Positions 56,035-64,000 of a stretch of DNA of 64,000 nt are shown one piece after another. The stretch lies in NCBI GenBank assembly GCA_900073065.1, contig FJOG01000059.1:123612-187611 (forward strand). Direction: 5' to 3'. The DNA comes from Phialocephala subalpina (taxonomy: Eukaryota; Ascomycota; Leotiomycetes; Helotiales; Mollisiaceae). The notes under the pieces were generated by a model that ran no database searches, was not told where the DNA came from, and saw only the letters and a list, made by a program, of their open reading frames with translations. The stretch's first letter is position 1. The number at the start of each line of letters is the position of its first letter. A program made the position numbers and the translations under genes.

Positions 56035-58830
56035 GATTCCTGTCTCTTGTTGAGCCTTGTTGTTTGATACTTCTGTCGAAGAAGTTCGCGACGGGGTAGG
56101 TGTTATCAAGATCGCATACTTGAGGACTGCAGGTGACGACATGTGAGTGTTCATTTACAATGAATCGGTGAATCAAAAATCTCGAGTTCCGAGTCCGATT
56201 TTCAAAACTGTCTTTGTTTTCTAAGAGAAAGGGCGGAAGGCGCCATCCTGATATACAACGCCAAAAAGGAAAGAACCCCACCCCGCCGACCATCTCTTCC
56301 TTGAGGCACCAAAACAGCCCACTTTTCTTTCACAAGACATATCATACCAAAATCACATTATCCCGCACAAACTTGTTTAATTTTCCTTCTACTCTACTTC
56401 CCCGAACCCAGTCTCCGAGACGTAACTATCCGGCAGTAACATTCTCTCTTCCTCCGTGCTCCAGCAAACACGCAGTTGTCCCGGGGAATGTGCCTCGGGA
56501 TCCTCAAACTTAGCTTCGAGTTGCCAATGACGTCGATTCCACGGTCGCGGATTTCCTTATTCGGGGCCAGTGAACGGTGATTGTGGCTTTTCGTGGCTTT
56601 AAGTGGCTTTTAGGGGACCAATATCTCAGGTCGCCGATAAGACATTTCTTTATAAATTGATGGCGAAATGCATGCGTGTATGGCATGCTGCATAGAAGCT
56701 TGATTTGAATGCTTGAATAGTCTCCAGGAGGATTTTGTGAAGTTTGGATGTAAGAAACGGCGATTATAGATTCAGTGATAAGCTTTTTGGTCGGCGAGGT
56801 CGTGGACTTCGCGTGGGACGGAGGCGAGAGCGAAAGGGGCGAAATGTGGGGTTGCCGCCCGGCACTGGGACCAGAGATCCGGCGTCGGGATTGGGAGATG
56901 TTACAGCGGAGACGTCGTGGAAGTTTCGGGGATTAGGAAGGCATGTCGTGGTTGACTCGTTGACGTTGTGTGACGGACGAAAGGGCTGACTCAAAGCTGA
57001 TGAAGATGAGGAGACACACACGTGATGGTGGGATGTCAAGAAAGGGGTTCGAAGAGGCGAGTTGATTGACGATTACGAGGCATTATGTGCTATGTTACAG
57101 AGTGGAGAAGATATAGACTCTAGATAAATGCGAATACGAACGAATCTTGGGGACCAAAGGTTTCCAAATGAAAGTAAGAGCAAGGGGAGTTCAGAAGCTG
57201 GAAACATCAAGTAACCCACTCAAGCCAAGCACGACTCCCTTCCATCAGTTCTAGCAATGCAGTACCTATCGCCCAGAACTCCGCCTATCCGTCAAGTCTA
57301 TTAACCCCATCCCTTCCCTATACTCAAAACCGCACTAATACCTCTATCCCTATCCCTGATCAAGATCTCAATACCAGGCTTCAAAACCTTCAACCCCATG
57401 ACCACCCAATCAGTCAACTTACCCTCCCCCCCGTAAGCTTACTTTAGTACCCGGGGCGTATCTTCCGCCAAGCCTTCTAGAGATTTCTGTGTTGACCAAG
57501 GGACAGGGCCAATCAAAGTCTCGAGTTCTCCTTGTTGTTACCTACTTTAGTAAAGTAAAGCATGTGGAGAATTTGGAAGACACACTCTGGAGACGAAGTA
57601 AAACTGAACCTCGTCACCAACTCCGCCTAGAAAAACCTTCACAATCCTGGCTGCGAAAAATTATCCCGGACATGCGTGTTTTCCGGCACCGAAATACATA
57701 TTTTTGCTGTTCATTAAAACAAATTGATGTTTGTTCGCTTCCCGGTGGAGAACATTTTGAGTGGAGGAGGGGTTTCTGACGGAGGTGGAAGAAGCGGAGC
57801 CACTCGAAGGTATTTGGAGCGGAGAGGAAGGCGGGATCGTAGGCGATGGCAGAATTTGGGACGGAGATGCTTGTCCCAGCGGGGAGGTACGTACCATCCG
57901 TAATTGTGATAGGATAGAGGACTTTTCTGCGGAATATTACTGCGCTCTCCCATCATATCTTGCCTCACAGCAGAATGTCCCAGAAACGTGAGGAGTTACG
58001 AACACGACCTTGCATCCTTTTTGTCTTTCATGAAGCTATCCATATTCCACCTACTTCTTAGTGTAGGCCTCTTGGATCAAATTGTTATTGCCTATCTCTT
58101 CTGTTGCTGCTATTTGGATCCAGTGATAAAGGGAGCATCGATTGGAATTCTTTTTGGAAAGAGGGATAAATGGACGAGGACGAGAATAGAAATAACGAAA
58201 TCGCAGGCGGTTGGAAGAGTGGGTTAAGAATTGTAGTGCAGAGTTCTATAGATGACAGCTATGGTTGAAGCCGTCTTGAATACCATTGTGGGGTTGGCTG
58301 GTCACTTTCCACGTCGAGTAGGAAGGTGGAGAACCTCGAATTGGACTTCCAAATCCTGCAGACCAAAGAGCGTGAGTGCTCTGTGCCCGGGGAGAACTTT
58401 GCGGGTATTAGGGCAAGTACACCCTTGTCTCTAAGACAATAAGGGTTGATGAACAGGGAATAGAGATACTCTAGCACTGACCCCATCTTGATAGAGATCT
58501 CGCTGCTGAGACGATATTTGAGAAATCGTGCTACTTGGGGTGATTTGAGTCGGAGAGTCTGTGTTTTGATTAGTCCTTGGGCACGTGTTCACTTTCTCCC
58601 AAGTCGAGAGGCAGTTGCCTGGAGCAGATATTTCCACGGACGCATTTTGTAATTCTATTGCATCAAATGATCAATCAGAAAATAAAAATTAACGTCATGA
58701 GATATGGTGAATCATATGCAGCTGATAACCTCGATTGTCAAGATATCGGGAAGGAGCAAACAGACGACTTCGAAGACTCGGCTGATCAACAATCCCCAAC
58801 AGAGTAATGGCGCAAAACGACCTCCATGTT
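56035..58830. other. Gene-poor stretch of 2.8 kb
   Basis: No open frame over 100 codons looks coding. ATGTGGGG occurs at 56843, the only copy of the cluster's CCCCACAT word I noticed outside it. Pyrimidine-rich tracts near 56290-56480 probably belong to the sulfur-transporter promoter. Confidence 0.4.
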
Positions 58831-59667
58831 TCAGACTCCGACTTCCCATACTTCTTTAACTCGCTGCCAGTACCTCTTAGAGTCCTTGAATGCATGCTGC
58901 ACGTGTGCTGTCTCGGTCTCCCTCAGCAGATCGACATCCACACCATCTTTCCTTGCCTCCTCAGCATGCCTCTCCACATCCTTCCAGCCAACTAGTTTGT
59001 CATTCTCACTGTAGATGTACAGTCGTTTGGCATGTTTGTCGACTGACGTCCAATCATTCAACCATGTTCTCGTCTTTTCAACGATAGTCTCCAGGCCAAA
59101 CACGTTCTTGCAGAAAGCAGTGATACCCAGGAGACCAATCGTCACGGCTGCAGCAGGATACCACATCAAGCCCTTCGGAAGTCCAATGCTCATTGCCGCC
59201 CAGCCCTCTGCCATTGTTGGCTGTCCGGGTGAACTATCAAGGACCACAGACTTCACGGGGAGAATCCGACCTGTGTCCATTTTGTAGAGCGAACACACGT
59301 CCACAAAGCTCAGCGACCCTCCATTGCTGAATAGATGTACTAGAATCCTAGGTTCAGGAGTAGGATCGGCTTCGATGGCTGAGACAGCGGGCTCGATAGC
59401 CGCCAGACGGGAAGTGGTGCTGGTCGTCATAAAAAATTCCGGTAAAGATCGGATTGCGATGATCCGAGCATTGGGGAATAGAGTGTGGAATTGGTTGTAG
59501 ATGTAGTTCACGCCTCGAGATTTTGGAGATGCACCCATCCATGTGCAGACGATGATCGTTGTTGGATCTGTCCTTGATGCTGAGGATGATGAATCGAATG
59601 GAGGGATGTAAAGTGAGACGACCTTGCTCAATGTTGAGAACTCGAGGTTCTGAGGTGTGGCTGCCAT
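58831..59667 (-). CDS. DUF829 / TMEM53-like alpha/beta hydrolase (PaxU-like)
   Basis: This is an intronless 278-residue protein. TIIVCTWMGASPKSRGVNYIYN starts the fold (WMGA with the following Lys is the DUF829 signature). HLFSNGGS carries the presumed nucleophile elbow Ser, VLDSSPGQP follows the next strand, YIYSENDKLVGWKDVERH gives the acid, and HVQHAFKDSKRYW the His. PaxU, in the same family, sits in indole-diterpene clusters, but the function of these proteins is unproven. There is no partner biosynthetic gene nearby apart from the P450 at 63466. Confidence 0.85.
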   Translation of the reverse strand: MAATPQNLEFSTLSKVVSLYIPPFDSSSSASRTDPTTIIVCTWMGASPKSRGVNYIYNQFHTLFPNARIIAIRSLPEFFMTTSTTSRLAAIEPAVSAIEADPTPEPRILVHLFSNGGSLSFVDVCSLYKMDTGRILPVKSVVLDSSPGQPTMAEGWAAMSIGLPKGLMWYPAAAVTIGLLGITAFCKNVFGLETIVEKTRTWLNDWTSVDKHAKRLYIYSENDKLVGWKDVERHAEEARKDGVDVDLLRETETAHVQHAFKDSKRYWQRVKEVWEVGV

Positions 59668-61025
59668 TGTATTCTAAGATATTGTGTTTCTTTGAGCTCG
59701 TAAATACGTATAAGTATATCCACGTCTTGAACAGGTTGATAAGTATTGAGGCACGAACGGTCGGTGAAGCGTTGAGCCGATCGGGACGGATCACCAATTG
59801 ATCAGGCACCGAGGTCGAGATGTTCTGTGCCTCGAACCTTTGGGAGTAGGACTCGTTGACCTTCTCAGTGGTTATATGCGACTTCCGGTGGAAAAGGGAT
59901 GCCTAATGAAGGTGTACGAATTCCTGTGGATGGACCGTACCTACATTTGGCTAGGGCTTACATCTGCTCACTTTACTGAATGAAGGTCCACAAGAGGGAT
60001 CGATTGGTACAAGGTCAATTACGAGGCTTGAAAACTCGAAATGAAGATGAAGATGAAGATGCACAGGAGAGGAATAGAGGAAGTGAAGGAGGTTGGGATG
60101 TGTCCCCGCACGTGATTGCTGGGCCACCGAAGATCTTCCGGCGCTAGTTTATGAGAAACGTCTGTGTCTTGCTTCACGATTCATCTTTCCCTTCCCTCAT
60201 TTCAATTATTTTCTCCAAGAGCAGCATTATCGCAAACAACCACGACAAAATATTCAACACCTCTGGCAGACAAGACCAGCATCTCGCCTGTAGAATCCTT
60301 TTGAGTCCCGAACAGCGCGTCGGGGCGTCCAGTTGATATTATCTTCAAACTGCACGATCTCACGATTCTGGATGTTGAGATGGCGGGGGCTACAGTGGAA
60401 ATAGGCACGATGGAAAGACCCGAAGATAGTGTAACTGCAAGGATTTGTTTGGGTTGTTGAGAAACCTCTTCATCCTCAGTGGGCTGATCGGAACCCCCAA
60501 GAGACCGATAACTCTATTTTCTCCTTCCATTTTGATTTCTAGAACTTCGCGAAATAGAATGAGAACAGCTTTAAATTAATTCCAACGTGCAGTGTTAATT
60601 GTATCATGCAAGTGCATAGTAATTTTCGTGATCTAATCTGATCACACTGCCCTCTCGTGGAACACTGAACGCGTTGCGAGCTGTACTTCTCCCATTTGTG
60701 TATATTTGTACTATCCAAGTCCTCTGCAACGTGTGCTGGACACGATAATGCAACCTCACAGCCCTACAATCCGGCGTTGAGCTGAAAAGCAAGTATCCGG
60801 CAATGTGCAGCCAGCTTTTTCCACGGGGTCAAGTTGAGGCGCAAAGCGTAAGGTATGTGGAAATATTGAGTATGTGCAGCGCATCGCCAACATGTTTTGT
60901 GGAAATACAGAGATCTAGAGGTACGAACATGATACGATGCTGTTTACCATGAGCTATAAAAGATGCATTCCCATATGTTTGGTTACTCCCCGGCAAAGTT
61001 ATCAGACGTCGCCAATTCACACAAG

Positions 61026-61311
61026 ATGCATCTCGCCACAGTCGTTCTTTCCACCATTCTGGCTCTTGCCAATGAAGTTGCTGTCCCTGAGGTCACGGCA
61101 CGATACACCGAGCATTGTCCTCCAGTCTGGCTGACTGTGAAGGCCTGAAGAGTATTGCAACGTGAAAGTGCAATGGACTGACAAGACTTGCATGGGGCGA
61201 GCCGAATGGGCGCTACTTGGCAATGATGTGAAGGCTATGGTTGACTGTACTCATGCTGCTCAAGCGCAAGGCAATGATCCTCCTGCGACTTTGGGGTCAT
61301 TGAGGGAGTGA
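61026..61311 (+). pseudogene. Small secreted cysteine-containing protein, frame broken
   Basis: An ATG at 61026 opens a typical signal peptide (MHLATVVLSTILALANE) followed by ARYTEHCPPVWLTV, then a stop at 61146-61148. Just past it another frame continues with EEYCNVKVQWTDKTCMG and VDCTHAAQ to a stop at 61309. Together they look like one protein of about 95 residues with four or five cysteines, interrupted by a single frame change. Candidate effectors of plant-associated fungi look like this, but no homologue is recognised. Confidence 0.4.
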
Positions 61312-62246
61312 GGACGTGCCTCGAGTGAGGAGTAAGTGGTAAATGGGTTGACGCCATGTTCAATTGTATATATTTTCTACTGTTGGAAGGAACACGATAA
61401 TGTAATGTATACAAAATCCGGGTTATTGCGGTTCTCAACAGTGTACATCGAGATCTTACTTTGTTCCTCCGGATCATGGATGCCTATCGGAGCAAATTGG
61501 GAGCTTGAACCCAAGACAATATATAAAAATCGCAAACATAAACAAAGCTTCCAGCTCGCAGGAAGAAAACAGAGCAATAGGATGTCCAGGCCTATGGGAG
61601 ATATCTTATCCGAGTCACGTGAAGCCCCCTTTCTTCATCTCGAAGACAGCCGAACTTCTTTACCGTGGAAGGACAATGCCGTTCTTCTTGCCCGTCTTCT
61701 AGTCATGTAGCGTTGTCAGTAAAAAATTACAAAATCAGAAGTCCGAGCCAAAACGAGTTCGTCTCTCAACGATCACCGGAGAAAGTAGCCGACACCGTCA
61801 CATGGGGGTAGATCTTGGTACTTCGTCCCACATCATAATTCGCCCAGATTCCCAACTTCTCACTCACTCGCACTCAAATCTCCTAGATCAAAGGCTATCT
61901 TTAACCAGTTGCTACTAAGGCGCAAGTTCGAGATCTCGGCTGAGACTTGGGTCGTGCCGTGTTTGTCCGTCTCACCGGGGGAAATCCGAGTTTGTCGTCT
62001 TGAGAAAGACGAGCAAAGTTTCTCGAGATCAGCTCAAAACAACTGCCGTGAAGCAACACATTCGTATCGTCGCCGAGTCAGGGGCGTTGAGTACTCGGAG
62101 TAATGCAGGAGGATGAATCCGAATCAAAAAGTGTAATGCTCTTTTCTTGCTCGTCCTTGACTTTCGGCAAGTGTGTTGAAGCCAACTGCCGACTTTGTAC
62201 GAGAGAGGAAGGCTATCCCGTGATAGCGAATCCCCACAACCAACTA

Positions 62247-62406
62247 CGGAAGGGGGTCGTAAGAAATCAGCGTCACCTCCTTGTAAGGCGGTGGGAGGAA
62301 TCTTTCCATAGAACCGCATCGAATCCTTGAGTCTTCCCTATTAATTTCCTTAACCAGCAAGGCAGAGTCTGTGGGGGTGACGCTGATTTCTTACAACCCC
62401 CTTCCG
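62247..62406. mobile_element. 160-bp MITE with 34-bp inverted repeats
   Basis: The left arm at 62247-62280 starts CGGAAGGGGGTCGTAAGAAA. The right arm at 62373-62406 is its reverse complement with two or three differences. TA flanks both ends (62245-62246 and 62407-62408). There is no coding capacity. Size, long arms and TA fit a Tc1-mariner/pogo-derived miniature element. Its arms differ from those of the 38.7-kb element. Confidence 0.7.
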
Positions 62407-63465
62407 TACATGGCCTCCGCTTCTCCTCCAGACAGTCGAACCCGCATCATCCGTTCATGCACGCATCGCATCTGAGCGAGCATCGTCAACGTCCACCTCC
62501 ACCATCAGATCGAATGCATTATTACCAGCCCATGTACGATAACAGCCATGGACGTATCACAACACTGCCAGTCGCCACAGCTGCAGCCACAAATGGCGGG
62601 GTTCCCGTATCTTCGGCACAATGATACTTTTCTGTCCTCTCTTTGGGTTTAACCCCTCTCATGCCCTGTAATCCTTCAGCCGGGGCGTCCTATCACCACT
62701 GTACAGAGTTCTATTCTTGCTTTTCTATGTTCCCAAATCCGGTCGAAGGTCCCAAATTTCTCATCTGCCGCATTTTCTGGGTTTCTGCTTCCTGGTCACA
62801 AAGCATCTTGACAGCGGACGCTAGACCTGAATGGAGTAAAGACCCATCTGGGCTCACTGAGAAAGTCCCTTGTCAGGCGGGGAGAAAGTAGTATGGTGCG
62901 GAGTCGGGCTGCGTCATGAAAGAGAAGGAACATGCACCATGTACTATGAACGTTAGATCTTTTTTCCGACGTGCCGTCTGAGTTGTTCGGCAGCTCTCTT
63001 ATACGTTCGCTCGTGGCTTCGGGGAGGGAAAGATCGTTCCGCCGAGCGCGAAGTAACGAAAGTTTCCATTTCCTCGTGGTGGAGTACGATGGCGAGTCTG
63101 AAGTTGTGTTACTTCGGTGCGGAAAGTTGGTGGAGGTGGATGTCTCTGCCGTGTGTGGGCTGTGCCGCGGGACGACATTGCAACCTCGACTTTTTCTTGG
63201 AGAGACTTAATATACTTGTGTTCCCGTGAGCGAGAGTGTTCGGAGGGTGTTTGAGCTAAAAGCGACGACTGCTCGCTGCTTGGATTTTACGTTTTGCGCA
63301 AGTGCTCACTCAAAGTTAGAACGACTCGCATCTTGGTGTCGAGATCCGCATTGAATTCGAATTCTTCGACGTCTTCTTTTATGCTTTAATGAATCACGAC
63401 TTGACGACCCCCGCACTACGAATCGTGAGAAGAGATCAATTTGGTTTCGGTTTGATACAGCAAAG

Positions 63466-64000
63466 ATGGCAGCACAGTCGCTGGTAGAGTCGTTACTCCA
63501 CCACTGGCCAGCAGTCCTTGGCATCACATTCATTGCCTACCTCCTATCCAACAAATTCAACCGCGGATTGAACAAATACCCCGGCCCCCTCCTCGCCTCA
63601 TTCACAGACTGGTGGCGTTTCTGGATAGTCCATAAACGACGGCCTGAACTCGAGCATATACGATTGCACGAGAAGCATGGGGGCGTGGTTCGACTGGGAC
63701 CCAACGATCTTTCGTTTTCGGATCCGAAGGCGTTGAAGACAATTTATGGGCTGAATAAGGGTTTTGTGAAGGTATGTGAGAAGAAATGGAGAGAGGAGGG
63801 GGTGGGAGCTGACAAGCAAACAGAGCGAGTTCTACCCCGTCCAACAATCCGTAGCAGGCGGTCACCGCCTCCCCTCCCTCTTCAGCACCACCTCCGAAAC
63901 CTTCCACGCCCAACTCCGCCGCTCCGTCAACAGCGCCTTCTCTATGTCAACCCTCATCCAATACGAACCATTCGTCGACAGCACCACCGAACTCTTCTTG
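63466..64000 (+). CDS. Cytochrome P450, 5' part (pisatin-demethylase-like)
   Basis: This gene is cut by the window end. The ATG at 63466 starts an N-terminal anchor (WPAVLGITFIAYLLSN), then NKYPGPLLASFTDWWRFW, the proline hinge typical of this fungal group. GGVVRLGPNDLSFSDPKAL and, after an intron at 63772-63823, SEFYPVQQSVAGG follow. The heme and I-helix regions lie beyond the window. This style of N-terminus is that of CYP57/pisatin-demethylase-like and trichodiene-oxygenase-like P450s. The substrate is unknown. Confidence 0.88.
   Translation, partial: MAAQSLVESLLHHWPAVLGITFIAYLLSNKFNRGLNKYPGPLLASFTDWWRFWIVHKRRPELEHIRLHEKHGGVVRLGPNDLSFSDPKALKTIYGLNKGFVKVCEKKWREEGVGADKQTERVLPRPTIRSRRSPPPLPLQHHLRNLPRPTPPLRQQRLLYVNPHPIRTIRRQHHRTLL

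Larger units (their letters stand above)
59668..63465. other. Gene-poor stretch of 3.8 kb with a MITE
   Basis: Only short frames exist. It holds a broken secreted-peptide-like frame (61026-61311), a 160-bp inverted-repeat element (62247-62406) and, right after it, a His/Pro/Ser-rich open frame ending at 62624 that may be a fragment of a larger gene. Confidence 0.4.

Noticed and set aside
57489..57779. 96-codon plus-strand frame
   Set aside because: No family resemblance, and it overlaps similar-length frames on the other strand.

Overview
The window is from a filamentous ascomycete. Short GT-AG introns interrupt many genes, the regulators are of fungal C2H2/Zn2Cys6 and Fungal_trans type, the MFS, P450 and FMO proteins are of fungal type, and nearly pure AT stretches look like RIP-decayed repeats. 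The style suggests Leotiomycetes/Helotiales, but that is only an impression. One assembly gap (10022-10491) is present.

Layout. (1) 1-560: extremely AT-rich decayed DNA. (2) 1477-4616, minus: a subtilisin (S8)-ankyrin gene of the fungal NLR-like type, broken by frameshifts and lacking its 3' end. (3) 6.0-36.8 kb: a dense catabolic/secondary-metabolism cluster. It holds a fumarylacetoacetase, a ThDP 2-oxo-acid decarboxylase, a cupin, a medium-chain alcohol dehydrogenase, an MFS transporter, an FAH-domain (acylpyruvase-like) hydrolase, a Fungal_trans regulator, a beta-lactamase/esterase, an SDR, a VOC/extradiol-type dioxygenase, a carboxymuconolactone-decarboxylase-like protein, a YUCCA-like FMO, a PheA/TfdB-type phenol hydroxylase, a C2H2+Zn2Cys6 regulator and a P450. 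Many are divergent pairs sharing short promoters, several of which carry CCCCACAT. (4) 38691-44439: a 5.75-kb element bounded by 66-bp terminal inverted repeats and TA dinucleotides, as in Tc1-mariner/pogo (Fot) transposons. It holds the C-terminal remnant of a pogo transposase and, as apparent cargo, an NLR gene (nucleoside-phosphorylase, NB-ARC, near-identical TPR repeats). (5) 45.9-64.0 kb: more ordinary genes. These are an acidic protein with UIM-like motifs, two tandem paralogues sharing an unrecognised C-terminal domain, folylpolyglutamate synthase, a YeeE/YedE sulfur transporter, a DUF829/PaxU-like hydrolase and the 5' part of a second P450, with a 160-bp MITE and long gene-poor stretches between.

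How they may work together (inference): the cluster has the parts of an aromatic ring-opening route. The FAD hydroxylase, FMO and P450 would hydroxylate the ring, the VOC protein and perhaps the cupin would cleave it, the two FAH-superfamily enzymes would hydrolyse the ring-fission product, and the SDR, ADH and decarboxylase would handle side chains. An MFS transporter and two regulators would control uptake and expression. The substrate cannot be read from sequence. The transposon carrying an NLR with rapidly homogenising repeats is the most unusual structure in the window.
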